Source of the DNA: Dehalococcoidia bacterium UBA1222
Lineage (GTDB): Bacteria > Chloroflexota > Dehalococcoidia > Dehalococcoidales > UBA1222
NCBI GenBank assembly: GCA_002309415.1
Contig: DBXC01000007.1
Span: 40,171-104,170 of the forward strand
Length of the DNA: 64,000 bases
Reading direction: 5' to 3'
This document shows positions 17,189 through 25,563 of the stretch, one piece after another (position 1 is the first letter of the stretch; each line of letters starts with the position of its first letter). The position numbers were made by a program, and so were the translations under genes. Under the pieces are notes generated by a model. It was given only the letters and a program-made list of their open reading frames with translations, ran no database searches and was not told where the DNA came from.

Positions 17189-18343
17189 TTAGCTGAATAT
17201 GCTGATGAGGCTTCCTAAACCGCCCAGGCCGGAAGAACCGCTATCAGAACCGCCGAGACCTTCGAGAAGATCAAACAGGTCGCCCAGATCGCCTTCTCCG
17301 GACCCGCCGTCAGAACCATTCAGCGCATCAAGGAGATTGCCCAGGTCGTTTTCATTGACGGACCCGCCGTCATAGTCACTTAAGCCTTCAAGGACGTCTC
17401 CGATATCGATCGAGCCGCTATCTGAGCCGGAAGAACCGCTATCATTGACGAGGCCACCCAGGATATCGAGGATGCTTCCGCCAGAAGACTCACCGCTGCC
17501 GCTGAGGCCGCCCAGGATATCAAGGATGCTGCTGCCGGATGAATCGCCATCACCAGTGAGACCGCTGAGAAGATCAGACAGGTCAATAGAACCGGTATTG
17601 TCGGGATCATTGTTGTCGCCTTCGCCACCGATATCACTGAGGTCTAAGCCTCCAAGAAGACCGCTGAGGTCAAACAGCCCGGATGCGTCGATGACGCTGG
17701 CCTTGGACGGAAGCACGAACTTTTCATCGTCGATATCTTTGAAAGACATCTTGCTGAAAGTGACATAAACGTCATCTGTTTCCATTCTGACCGGGAAGCC
17801 ATAGTCTTCCCAGAGCCAGATGGTGGTGCTGTGGGAATTATAGTCAGAGCTCAAAGGAAGGGTGTCTTCATAGACAAAGACTGCACACTTCTTGCCGTCG
17901 ATGGTCTGTTCGCCCAGGATCGTACACATGGAAAGATCCAGATCTTTGATGAGGACATAGGGTGCATAGTCGGAAAGATCGATAGAAACCTTTAAGGCTT
18001 TCTTAAGAAGCGATACGTAGATGTAATCATCTCCGGTCACGTAATCCATATAGATCGAGACGGGGAACTTCATCATATTGGTGTCGACCCTGGCATGAGT
18101 GGGTTCTGCATAGACCTTTGCTTTGATCTCAAAGTCCACAGCAGTATTTGTGGACACGCCGTTGACTTCGCAATAAATAGAATCAGGCAGCTTTGCGATG
18201 ATCTTGGCCAGATCGGGAGTTGCCTCAGGATCAAGGTCGGTGTTTCCTTTGTTGCAGCTCAGGATGTCGCATGATGAGGAAAATGCGACGACCATGCAGA
18301 GTACAGCTGAGAGAAGAATGCTGAATAAACGCTGTTTTTTCAT
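17189..18343 (-). CDS. Lipoprotein with Gly/Ser/Asp/Leu repeat tail
   Basis: A 384-aa secreted protein. The signal peptide ends at a likely lipobox with Cys25 (FSSSC). Residues about 40-235 resemble LolA/LppX-like or DUF6612-type lipoprotein folds (VYAEPTHARVDTNMMKFP..., then YMDYVTGDDYIYV). From about residue 245 to the end the protein is low-complexity, rich in Gly, Ser, Asp and Leu; it includes two 18-aa units of the form SSGxSILDILGGL..., coded by a 54-bp DNA repeat. The ATG at 18343 with GGGGG upstream is preferred to a longer frame. Function unknown; surface display or scaffold is possible. Confidence 0.7.
   Translation of the reverse strand: MKKQRLFSILLSAVLCMVVAFSSSCDILSCNKGNTDLDPEATPDLAKIIAKLPDSIYCEVNGVSTNTAVDFEIKAKVYAEPTHARVDTNMMKFPVSIYMDYVTGDDYIYVSLLKKALKVSIDLSDYAPYVLIKDLDLSMCTILGEQTIDGKKCAVFVYEDTLPLSSDYNSHSTTIWLWEDYGFPVRMETDDVYVTFSKMSFKDIDDEKFVLPSKASVIDASGLFDLSGLLGGLDLSDIGGEGDNNDPDNTGSIDLSDLLSGLTGDGDSSGSSILDILGGLSGSGESSGGSILDILGGLVNDSGSSGSDSGSIDIGDVLEGLSDYDGGSVNENDLGNLLDALNGSDGGSGEGDLGDLFDLLEGLGGSDSGSSGLGGLGSLISIFS
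17400..17560. repeat. 54-bp imperfect tandem repeat in the lipoprotein gene
   Basis: The segments beginning near 17454 and 17508 (CCACCCAGGATATC and CCGCCCAGGATATC) recur at a spacing of exactly 54 bp, which is 18 codons. More diverged units with LExL or LLxxL cores flank them. Confidence 0.6.
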
Positions 18344-18446
18344 ATCAGGGCCCCCTTTGTCATCTAAATATGATTGTAGCAAGAATTAGAAAATAATGCT
18401 TTACTTGAATAATCTGGAAAACTCTTGGACAAAGGAAGGCTGAGAG

Positions 18447-19106
18447 ATGATAGAAGAAGCCGTCAAAAAGATACTTGCCGAAGTGCCTGAAGATGTACGG
18501 GTCGTGGCTGCTATCAAGACCCGAACCGCTGATGAGGTGCTGCGGGCAATCGAAGCCGGCATCAAGTATGTCGGAGAGAATTATGTAAAGGAAGCGCAGG
18601 ACCTGCATCCCGCCATCGGCAACAAGGCCGCATGGCATATGATCGGGACGGCACAATCCAATAAAGCCAAAGTCATCGCACAGCTGTTCGATATGGTCGA
18701 GAGCGTGGATTCGTTCCGTTTTGCCAAGGCGCTGGATGCCCAGTGCGGAAAGATCGGCAAGAAGATGCCGGTACTCCTGGAGATCAACAGTGCCCGTGAA
18801 GAACAAAAGAGCGGGATCATGCCGGAAGACGCATTAGATGTAATCAAAAGCGTGTCGACACTGCCCAATCTGTCTGTCCAGGGACTCATGACTATGGGTC
18901 CGCTCCTGGAAGACCCTGAAAAGATCAGACCGTATTTCAAGATAACCAAAGAACTCTTTGAAGATATCAAGAAGCAAGCGGTGCCTAACGTAGAGATGAA
19001 ATACCTTTCTATGGGCATGACGAGCACCTACCGTGTAGGTATCGAGGAAGGCGCTAATATCGTCAGGGTCGGAACGCTCCTGTTCGGAGAGCGTCATTAT
19101 CATTAA
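18447..19106 (+). CDS. YggS-family pyridoxal-phosphate homeostasis protein
   Basis: A 219-aa single-domain alanine-racemase-fold protein. The PLP-binding Lys is in VAAIKTR (residue about 27), followed by the family motif KYVGENYVKEAQ; the C-terminal phosphate-binding part reads LSMGMTSTYRVGIEEGANIVRVGTLLFG (in part: MGMTSTYRVGIEEGANIVR). Such proteins buffer free PLP and affect amino-acid metabolism. The gene overlaps the convergent HAD gene by 4 bp and is divergent from the lipoprotein gene. Confidence 0.93.
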   Translation: MIEEAVKKILAEVPEDVRVVAAIKTRTADEVLRAIEAGIKYVGENYVKEAQDLHPAIGNKAAWHMIGTAQSNKAKVIAQLFDMVESVDSFRFAKALDAQCGKIGKKMPVLLEINSAREEQKSGIMPEDALDVIKSVSTLPNLSVQGLMTMGPLLEDPEKIRPYFKITKELFEDIKKQAVPNVEMKYLSMGMTSTYRVGIEEGANIVRVGTLLFGERHYH

Positions 19107-19750
19107 AGAAGTGCCAGAAGGTCGTTGATGACAGAGCTGAGGCTGTCAAAGGACTTATAGGCTACATCGTGCTTATCGCACTCTTTAGCAAGGCTCTCGA
19201 TCCCATAGATGTAATCACACATGCTGGCGGCCTTAAAATCAGACAGGCCGTTGCCGAAATATGCGACACGATAACCCTCTTTGAGGAAATGCTCGGCATA
19301 GGCTTCTTTGAAATGATCTCGCACCGCTTTTCCTGAAGGATCATGATAGACAGCCTTGATACCGGAGGGCAGGAACTCGCAGTCGGCAGCATGGTATTCG
19401 ATCTCAGGGAAACCAATCATTTTTAGGATCGTCTCGATATAAAAGGTCATGCCGTTGGAGACGAACACGAAACGCACATCATGGTCCTTGCAGAACGTGA
19501 GGAGTTCCGAAAGTCCCGGTCGCAGGCGGACATTCATTCTTGAATAATCGGCAAGTTCTTTCTTAGATGCTTTCACATATGAGAATGCTCTGGTGTTGTA
19601 GTCGTTGACCGTGATCTTGCCGTGTTTGAAATCTTCGAACCACTGACGCCAAGGAACGTTGGTATACTCATCCAGGAGCTGAAAACTGAGATCTCCGATG
19701 GTGACAGTGCCGTCAAAATCGCACTGAATCATGAGAGGTTTATGAGACAT
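19103..19750 (-). CDS. MtnX-like HAD phosphatase
   Basis: A 215-aa haloacid-dehalogenase-family hydrolase. Motif I is CDFDGTVTIGD, with nucleophile Asp and acid/base Asp near residues 11-13; motif II is VFVSNG; motif III/IV is FGNGLSDFKAA. The family includes MtnX-like 2-hydroxy-3-keto-5-methylthiopentenyl-1-phosphate phosphatases, but no methionine-salvage gene is nearby, so the substrate is open. I use the ATG at 19750, giving an 11-bp overlap with def; an ATG at 19771 would add seven residues. It is translationally coupled to def. Confidence 0.8.
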   Translation of the reverse strand: MSHKPLMIQCDFDGTVTIGDLSFQLLDEYTNVPWRQWFEDFKHGKITVNDYNTRAFSYVKASKKELADYSRMNVRLRPGLSELLTFCKDHDVRFVFVSNGMTFYIETILKMIGFPEIEYHAADCEFLPSGIKAVYHDPSGKAVRDHFKEAYAEHFLKEGYRVAYFGNGLSDFKAASMCDYIYGIESLAKECDKHDVAYKSFDSLSSVINDLLALL

Positions 19751-20261
19751 GTTTGCTCTGCCAGACGTCATCGATTACGTCTTCAAGGGATTCTGCTATC
19801 TGAGTCTTCTGCAGCGAACCAGGAACGATCAAGTCGGTATAGAGGATGCCGTCGAGGTGATTGATCTCGTGTTCGAGAGCCTGTGCTTTGAGTCCTGTAG
19901 CATCGATCTTGACCGGGTTGCCGGCAGGGTCTACTGCTTTGACGATAACTTCACGGGAACGCTTAACTTTGCCTTGCATCTGAGGGACGCTGAGACAGCC
20001 TTCAGTAACAAATCTTTCACCGAAATGCTTGGCTACTTTGGGGTTGACCAGGACGAAGGGGTCTTCGTCGGGGACCCAGATGACAATTACACGTTTGGAA
20101 ACACCGATCTGTGGAGCAGCAAGACCTACACCGCCGGCTGCCTCCAAGGTTTCCACCATGTCTTCGGCGAGTTTAACGATTGATGCGTCGATATGCTCAA
20201 CTACCTCAGCTTTTTTGCGGAGGAGAGGATTGGGAGCTACTAAGATCTGTCTGATTGCCAT
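19740..20261 (-). CDS. def: Peptide deformylase
   Basis: A 173-aa metalloenzyme that removes the formyl group from nascent proteins. All three motifs are present: GVGLAAPQIG (residues about 44-53), EGCLSVP (about 87-93) with the metal-ligand Cys, and HEINHLDG (about 131-138) with two His ligands and the catalytic Glu. Length and N-terminus (MAIRQILVAPNPLLRKKA) are typical. It is followed by the HAD gene. A bidirectional region separates it from hsp20. Confidence 0.96.
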   Translation of the reverse strand: MAIRQILVAPNPLLRKKAEVVEHIDASIVKLAEDMVETLEAAGGVGLAAPQIGVSKRVIVIWVPDEDPFVLVNPKVAKHFGERFVTEGCLSVPQMQGKVKRSREVIVKAVDPAGNPVKIDATGLKAQALEHEINHLDGILYTDLIVPGSLQKTQIAESLEDVIDDVWQSKHVS

Positions 20262-20349
20262 AATAATAATCCTAACTAGTTAACTAAGTAATAACCATTA
20301 TACAAGACTTTGCGGTATATCGGCATGACATAAGTCTCACAAGGCTGAC

Positions 20350-20384
20350 AAAAAGAAAAAGCCCTGGCTTGTGGGGGCCAGGGC
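20350..20384 (-). terminator. Terminator of hsp20
   Basis: GCCCTGGC (20361-20368) and GCCAGGGC (20377-20384) form an 8-bp G+C-rich stem. On the minus strand it is followed by a run of T residues (complement of 20350-20360), so it ends hsp20 transcription. Confidence 0.85.
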
Positions 20385-20415
20385 ATAAGGGGAGAGAAAT
20401 AAAAATGAAAGAAGG

Positions 20416-20859
20416 TTAGGCTTCGATTGAAGGGGCTACATCGATCTTGATCTGTTTCTTCTTCAGTTCTTCAGCCTTAGGAAGAGTGATCATCAGGACA
20501 CCATCTTTGTAGGAAGACTGGATCTTGGAAGTATCGATGGTTTCAGGGAGCCTGAGTGCACGGTAGAAGGAGCCGACAGGTCGTTCATTGACCAGATAAG
20601 TGATTTCCTTGTCGTCAGCGGCAGGATCCTTGCGTTCTGCTCGGATGGTAAGGACGTTATCTTCAATGGAGACTTCGATATCCTTAGCATCGATACCGGG
20701 GAGAGAAGCTGCAACAGCGAAGGTATCGCCTTTCTTCATTACATCCAGAGGGATGTTCCAATCTTCGCAGCTGGAATAATCATTGGACTGCCACAATCGA
20801 TTGGCAAGGTTCTCCATCATTCGCATTTCCTGTAAGGGATTCCAAAGTTTAGTAGTCAT
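20416..20859 (-). CDS. hsp20: Hsp20/alpha-crystallin small heat-shock protein
   Basis: A 147-aa small chaperone that holds unfolding proteins. The alpha-crystallin domain (about residues 40-135) has the family pattern AASLPGIDAKDIEVSIEDNVLTIRAER (in part: ASLPGIDAKDIEVS) and the conserved late motif SYKDGVLMITLPKAEE, with a C-terminal charged tail. It has an excellent ribosome-binding site (AGGAGG) and its own promoter flanked by two CIRCE-like operators, so it is probably heat-induced under HrcA control. hrcA itself is not in the window. Confidence 0.95.
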   Translation of the reverse strand: MTTKLWNPLQEMRMMENLANRLWQSNDYSSCEDWNIPLDVMKKGDTFAVAASLPGIDAKDIEVSIEDNVLTIRAERKDPAADDKEITYLVNERPVGSFYRALRLPETIDTSKIQSSYKDGVLMITLPKAEELKKKQIKIDVAPSIEA

Positions 20860-20896
20860 TTCAAAAAACCTCCTGTTTTGTTGTTATCTGTTTGTT

Positions 20897-20923
20897 TTAG
20901 CAATCTATTTTCTTGATTGCTAA
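20897..20923. promoter_or_regulatory. CIRCE-like operator 1 (downstream of the hsp20 -10)
   Basis: TTAGCAATC, nine bases, then GATTGCTAA: a perfect inverted repeat with the 9-N9-9 layout of the HrcA-bound CIRCE element (TTAGCACTC-N9-GAGTGCTAA), differing by one symmetrical base in each arm. It covers the predicted hsp20 transcription start. Confidence 0.85.
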
Positions 20924-20927
20924 CAAT

Positions 20928-20956
20928 AATATATACCTAAGTTATGACTCTGTCAA
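20928..20956 (-). promoter_or_regulatory. hsp20 promoter
   Basis: On the minus strand TTGACA (20956-20951), a 17-bp spacer and TATATT (20933-20928), a near-consensus vegetative promoter lying exactly between the two CIRCE-like operators. Confidence 0.8.
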
Positions 20957-20973
20957 TACTTTTTTCAAAAAAT

Positions 20974-21000
20974 TTAGCAATATTTTTCAATGATTGCTAA
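20974..21000. promoter_or_regulatory. CIRCE-like operator 2 (upstream of the hsp20 -35)
   Basis: TTAGCAATA, nine bases, then GATTGCTAA: the same inverted repeat as operator 1 with one mismatch at the inner base of the left arm. Centre-to-centre distance to operator 1 is 77 bp. Confidence 0.75.
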
Positions 21001-21056
21001 AAACAGACATCAAAAAGGTGCTTTTAGGCGTGGAAAAGTCTAAGAAAAGGGTTGAA

Positions 21057-21881
21057 TTAAGGTAACGGAGCAGTAGGGATACCGTGATCCTTGGCGAAAC
21101 GTTCCACCGAGCCGTTGGGGGCGCAGTAAATCGTCAAAGCGTCACAACCATCAAAGGCGTCGGCCTCGATGTGCACTTCACGCCCCTTCTTGTTCTCAGG
21201 GATGATGATGCTTTTAAGGCTCTTGCAATCAGCAAAGGCTTGGTCGCTGATCCTGCAGATACTGTCGGGAAGCGTTATCGTGGTCAATGATGAGCATCCG
21301 CGGAAAGCGAAAGGACCTACCTCCATAAGACGATGGCCTAGATCGACTTTGTGTAATGCGTAGCATCTTTCGAACATAGATTCAGTTGCGAAGATCCAGT
21401 TTATAGAAGCTTCTTCAATATCTTTGCAGTCACAAAAAATGCCCTGCCCCAAGTGTTTTATGCTTTCAGGAAGCTTTATTTGCTTCAAGCCTGTTCCATA
21501 GAAGGCCAGATTCCAGATCACTTTTAGTCCGCTAGGCAGATCGAACCTCTTTAGGTTAGAGCACCCAGCAAAAGCATACTTGTCGATAGCTAAAAGGTTT
21601 TCCGGCAATGTGATTTCTGAAAGACTTGTACATCCTTGGAAGGCGTGTCGACCAATGACATCCATCTCCTTTGGTAGATTGATGTCCGTCAGAGAGGTGC
21701 AGTTGCAGAAAGCCTGATCATTGATCTTTCTGAGGCCATCAGGCAGGACTATGCGTCTGATTTTGTTACAGCCCTCGAAAGCGTGTTTACCGATACCACT
21801 GATATCGTCAGGGACAATGATTTCCTCAGCGTCTCTATCGATGTATTCTGTGATCCATTTTTCTACGATCAGTTCAGCCAT
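21057..21881 (-). CDS. BspA-type leucine-rich-repeat protein (LRR_5)
   Basis: A 274-aa protein built of about ten repeats of roughly 23 residues with the Treponema pallidum/BspA pattern, AFxGCxxLxxIxLPxxLxxI. There is no signal peptide or membrane segment, so it seems cytoplasmic, unlike most BspA-type surface adhesins. It ends with a capping segment (YCAPNGSVERFAKDHGI) shared with the next gene product. Function is unknown; protein binding is likely. It lies 11 bp downstream of a paralogue on the same strand, probably one operon. Confidence 0.85.
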   Translation of the reverse strand: MAELIVEKWITEYIDRDAEEIIVPDDISGIGKHAFEGCNKIRRIVLPDGLRKINDQAFCNCTSLTDINLPKEMDVIGRHAFQGCTSLSEITLPENLLAIDKYAFAGCSNLKRFDLPSGLKVIWNLAFYGTGLKQIKLPESIKHLGQGIFCDCKDIEEASINWIFATESMFERCYALHKVDLGHRLMEVGPFAFRGCSSLTTITLPDSICRISDQAFADCKSLKSIIIPENKKGREVHIEADAFDGCDALTIYCAPNGSVERFAKDHGIPTAPLP

Positions 21882-21892
21882 AACGCTTACCT

Positions 21893-22729
21893 TTACTGTA
21901 ATAATGGCTCGGTTTTGATTCCGTGTTCTTTAGCAAACATATCGACGGACATGGTTGGCGTGCAAATGATGGTCAGGTCTTTGCATCCTTCAAAAGCATC
22001 ATCCGCTATCTCCATGAGCCATCCACCATCTCGGAATTCGGGAATAACCAGCTGTTTTAAATTCTTGCAGTCTTTAAAAGCCCATTGTCCTATATAGCGA
22101 ACATAATCAGGCAAGACCAACGATGTCAGCGACGTGCAGTGCGACAATGCTAAGTCGCCTATTCTTGATACAAAAGGAGGTAGCTCAAGAGTTTCGAGAG
22201 ATTCACAGAAGTCCAATAACCCTTCGGGCAGCTCTTTCAAGTTCCTATTTAGAGAGATGGACTGAAGCTTTTTGCACGCAGCGAATGCTCCGCCATCGAT
22301 TTGGATGACGGTGTCGGGGATGCTGATTGACATAAGACCAGTGGAACCAAAAGCATCACTGCCGATATGTTCGATGTTATGAGGGATATTTATGTGTTGG
22401 ATATTGTCGCAGTTGGCAAAAACATGATCTTCAATCTTTGATAACCCTGATGGGATAGAGATTTCACTCAGGGAGGAACAGCCTTGAAAAGCACATGGGC
22501 CTATCTCGTTTAAACCATCCGGAAGATTGATCTTTTTAAGAGATGTACATCCCGCAAAAGCATGAGTCTCGATGCGTCGTATGCTTTGGGGAAGCTGGAC
22601 ACGCTTGATGACAGTGTTCTTGCTAAATGCACACTCCCCAATTGCCTCGATCCCTTCGGGGATGATGATTTCTTCAACTTCCAAACTCGAACAGCCTGCG
22701 ACTATTGTTGTTATCTTAAAGCTACTCAT
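21893..22729 (-). CDS. BspA-type leucine-rich-repeat protein (LRR_5), paralogue
   Basis: A 278-aa protein with about ten LRR_5 repeats (for example FAGCTSLKKINLPDGLNEIG) and the same type of C-terminal cap (CTPTMSVDMFAKEHGI) as the downstream gene. It also lacks a signal peptide. The two proteins align along their whole length by eye, pointing to a tandem duplication followed by divergence. Role unknown. Confidence 0.85.
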   Translation of the reverse strand: MSSFKITTIVAGCSSLEVEEIIIPEGIEAIGECAFSKNTVIKRVQLPQSIRRIETHAFAGCTSLKKINLPDGLNEIGPCAFQGCSSLSEISIPSGLSKIEDHVFANCDNIQHINIPHNIEHIGSDAFGSTGLMSISIPDTVIQIDGGAFAACKKLQSISLNRNLKELPEGLLDFCESLETLELPPFVSRIGDLALSHCTSLTSLVLPDYVRYIGQWAFKDCKNLKQLVIPEFRDGGWLMEIADDAFEGCKDLTIICTPTMSVDMFAKEHGIKTEPLLQ

Positions 22730-22756
22730 CTATTAACCATGACCTTGTGAAAACCT

Positions 22757-23737
22757 CTAACTATAATACCAACAGTGAGATGCCTGTTCTACACCGCTGA
22801 CTTTTCCGTGCCAATGAGGGAAAAATGTGCCCAAGAATTGATGGCCAGCTGAAGATGAGTGGTTAACGGCACTTGTAAAGGCAGCCACGCATAATGTTTG
22901 AGCCTTATTACTTCCATTAGCAAAAACTCCTGCGTAAGTGTTGTTTGCAAGCATTATTAGTTTGGCTGTATCTATGCTGAGAGGAGTGGGGCTTACCATT
23001 ACAGTACCTTCATAGCGAACTGCAGGGTAATAAAAAGCATGCGCACGATTCATTTGGGTCATCAGTGCTTGGTTAATAAAAGAGGTGCAGTGATAGGTTG
23101 TTCCATTTAGAATGATTGTGTCACCATCTACTGTTACACAAGGATTATTTTCAAGCTCATCGTCAATGTCATTTCTAATTATCGAAAAGGCGGACTGAAC
23201 AATGTTTGTAAACTCATAAAATGCAGTAGTAAAAGCAGCAACTATGCCAGGCCATAGTGAATTAATATCATTCCAGTTTGCGGCAATCACAGCAGCTGCG
23301 CTTACCGCCGCAGCTGCTAAAAGAATATCTCCAACCGGTAAGAGGCCGTCAGCCGCGGCAGCAACAATCCCGGCGCCGACAGCTTCTAAGCAGTACGTAA
23401 CCGAAGAAGGTAATGCTAACGCTGCCAATTCTGCAGATAAAACGGACAACGGACCGTTTCTTAAAGGTTCTTCTTTGAGCGTAAGTTTAGATGAGGGATC
23501 AACATACTGTTTATGAAATGCCAACAATACGGGATTTTCGGTTAAAGCATCCTCAAAAATAGCTTTGGCTTCGGGACTAAGATTGTAGTAACAATCTCTT
23601 GCGGTTTGAGTGTTTTCTGTAAAAGCCTGTGATTCTGGAAAAGCCTCTGAAGATGCAAATACAGAAACAGGATTTAATGTAGTGATTAATGCTATGACGA
23701 GAGAAACGGTAACAATTTTAGACAGAATTCTTTTCAT
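22757..23737 (-). CDS. Secreted toxin-like protein with Ala-rich hydrophobic core
   Basis: A 326-aa protein. Residues 1-29 form a Sec signal peptide ending near VSVFASS, with GGAGGGGAAC just before the ATG at 23737. Residues about 95-165 are strongly hydrophobic and Ala-rich (LPSSVTYCLEAVGAGIVAAA...DGLLPVGDILLAAAAV). The C-terminus has TVDGDTIILNGTTYHC followed by a His-rich end, FFPHWHGK...HCWYYS. From memory this layout resembles secreted Bacillota proteins annotated as putative toxins (SAR2788-like) with a HYHP...HxWY end. Function unproven; bacteriocin, effector or matrix protein are alternatives. The gene is A+T-richer than its flanks. Confidence 0.55.
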   Translation of the reverse strand: MKRILSKIVTVSLVIALITTLNPVSVFASSEAFPESQAFTENTQTARDCYYNLSPEAKAIFEDALTENPVLLAFHKQYVDPSSKLTLKEEPLRNGPLSVLSAELAALALPSSVTYCLEAVGAGIVAAAADGLLPVGDILLAAAAVSAAAVIAANWNDINSLWPGIVAAFTTAFYEFTNIVQSAFSIIRNDIDDELENNPCVTVDGDTIILNGTTYHCTSFINQALMTQMNRAHAFYYPAVRYEGTVMVSPTPLSIDTAKLIMLANNTYAGVFANGSNKAQTLCVAAFTSAVNHSSSAGHQFLGTFFPHWHGKVSGVEQASHCWYYS

Positions 23738-23851
23738 GTTCCCCTCCATTATCCCTTGAAAGCATTATTACCTCGGGAGGAGAAGAAAACAATTTACAAT
23801 CTATATTAAACAGTCAACTTTTAGATAAATAGCTATGTTTGTTGAATAAAA

Positions 23852-25420
23852 CTATTTTGCTGTATTTGCCAGATATGCGTATTTCTCGCGCATCTTAGGC
23901 TTCTCGATCTTACCGGTGGGGTTACGCATGACTTCACCGAAGACAAAGATCCTAGGACGTTTGTATCTGGGCAGTCGGATGTCGCAGAAGGCCTTGATTT
24001 CGTCGTTGGAGAGCTCCATGCCGGGCTTCACCTTGATGATGGCGACAACGATCTCTCCCAACCTGTCGTCAGGAACGCCGATGACAGCAACGTCCAGAAC
24101 TGCCGGATTGGTACGGATCATATCCTCGACTTCGACAGGATATACGTTCTCGCCGCCTACGATGATGAGGTCCTTGATACGGTCTACTAGATAAATGAAT
24201 CCGTCCTCGTCCATCTTGGCAACGTCACCGGTGCGTAAGAAACCGTCCGGCATGATAGTCTCGGCGGTCTTCTTAGGGTTCTTGTAGTATTCGCGCATGA
24301 CGCCGTTGCCTCGAAGAAGCAGCTCGCCCACTTCTCCCTGCTTGACGGGGTTCATGTCCTTGTCGACGATCTTGCATTCCCAACCGTAACCGGGGACGCC
24401 GATGGCGCCGACCTTGTGGATGTTCTCGACGCCTAAATGAACACAGCCGGGACCGGTGCACTCGCTTAGGCCGTAGTTGGTGTCGTAGAGCATCTCAGGG
24501 AAGTAGTCTTTCCAATGCATGATAAGGCTCTTGGGAACAGGCTGGGCACCGATGTGCATGAGTCTCCACTGTTTGAGGTCATAATCTTCCAGTTTTATAT
24601 CGCCTTTATCCAAAGCAACGAGGATGTCCTGGGCCCAGGGGACTAGGAGCCAGGCTATGGTGCACTTCTCTTTGGACATGGTCTCCATGATGGTCTTAGG
24701 GCTGACTTCGTTCAAAAGAACAGCCTTGGAGGCAGTCATGAGGCTGCCGAACCAGTGCATCTTGGCGCCGCAGTGATAGAGCGGCGGGATGAGCATGAAG
24801 TTATCGTCGATGGTCTGCATGTGGTGCATCTGTTCAGCTTTAGCGGCATGATCCATGTTCTTATGAGGAAGGACGATGGGTTTAGGATCACCGGTGGTGC
24901 CGGAAGTGAAGTACAGACCGCAGACATCGTCGCTCTTGGGAACGTACAGTTCGTCGTCGGGATCGCCGGTGGCGATGAAATCTTTATAAAGGATCAGATC
25001 ATCGGTGGCTTCTTCATCAACGACGATCATCTTTTCCATATAAGTAAGATGGTTTTTGACGCTCATTACGCGGTCGACGAAAGCCTGTCCCATGATGAGC
25101 ATACGTGCTTCGGAGACCTGGGCACAATATAAAAAGTCCTTGGCAGTGAAACGGTAATTCAAAGGAACTGCCCAGGCGCCGGTCCTGATGATGCCGAAGT
25201 ATGCTTCGAGCCAGGTGATGGAGTTGGTCATGAAATGGAGGACCTTGTCGTCCTTCTTGATGCCGGCTCGGATCAAAGCGGAAGCAAGTTTAGCAGAACC
25301 TCTCTCCAATTCCTTCCATGTCACTTCCTTGCGGATGCCGGCAGTGGGAGCAAGTTCAACCAACGCGACCTTATCAGGATAGTTGCGCGCGTTATTAATG
25401 AGCATATCTACAATAGTCAT
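23852..25420 (-). CDS. Acyl-CoA synthetase (AMP-forming)
   Basis: A 522-aa adenylate-forming enzyme of the long-chain-fatty-acid or medium-chain CoA ligase type. Core motifs are LYFTSGTTGDPKPI (phosphate loop, about residues 167-180), YGLSECTGPG, the GD motif LRTGDVAKMDEDG, the hinge DRIKDLIIVGGENVYP and the catalytic Lys in NPTGKIEKP near the C-terminus. It activates a carboxylic acid to acyl-AMP and then acyl-CoA. No beta-oxidation genes are nearby, so the acid is unknown. It stands alone, divergent from the next gene. Confidence 0.9.
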   Translation of the reverse strand: MTIVDMLINNARNYPDKVALVELAPTAGIRKEVTWKELERGSAKLASALIRAGIKKDDKVLHFMTNSITWLEAYFGIIRTGAWAVPLNYRFTAKDFLYCAQVSEARMLIMGQAFVDRVMSVKNHLTYMEKMIVVDEEATDDLILYKDFIATGDPDDELYVPKSDDVCGLYFTSGTTGDPKPIVLPHKNMDHAAKAEQMHHMQTIDDNFMLIPPLYHCGAKMHWFGSLMTASKAVLLNEVSPKTIMETMSKEKCTIAWLLVPWAQDILVALDKGDIKLEDYDLKQWRLMHIGAQPVPKSLIMHWKDYFPEMLYDTNYGLSECTGPGCVHLGVENIHKVGAIGVPGYGWECKIVDKDMNPVKQGEVGELLLRGNGVMREYYKNPKKTAETIMPDGFLRTGDVAKMDEDGFIYLVDRIKDLIIVGGENVYPVEVEDMIRTNPAVLDVAVIGVPDDRLGEIVVAIIKVKPGMELSNDEIKAFCDIRLPRYKRPRIFVFGEVMRNPTGKIEKPKMREKYAYLANTAK

Positions 25421-25526
25421 GGTTTTTCCTCAAAAACTATGGGTTTCAGTATTACAAACACTAACTATACCTATGAAAGAAAGCTCGGTCAAACGCGCCA
25501 AGCGAACCATCTATAAACAGTAGTTA

Positions 25527-25555
25527 TTGACTTTGAGCGTAAGTGATTGTATTGT
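25527..25555 (+). promoter_or_regulatory. Predicted promoter placing the start of transcription at the ATG of the next gene
   Basis: TTGACT (25527-25532), a 17-bp spacer and TATTGT (25550-25555). The start site would fall near 25562, two bases before the ATG at 25564, which lacks a ribosome-binding site. Confidence 0.4.
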
Positions 25556-25563
25556 TTGATATT

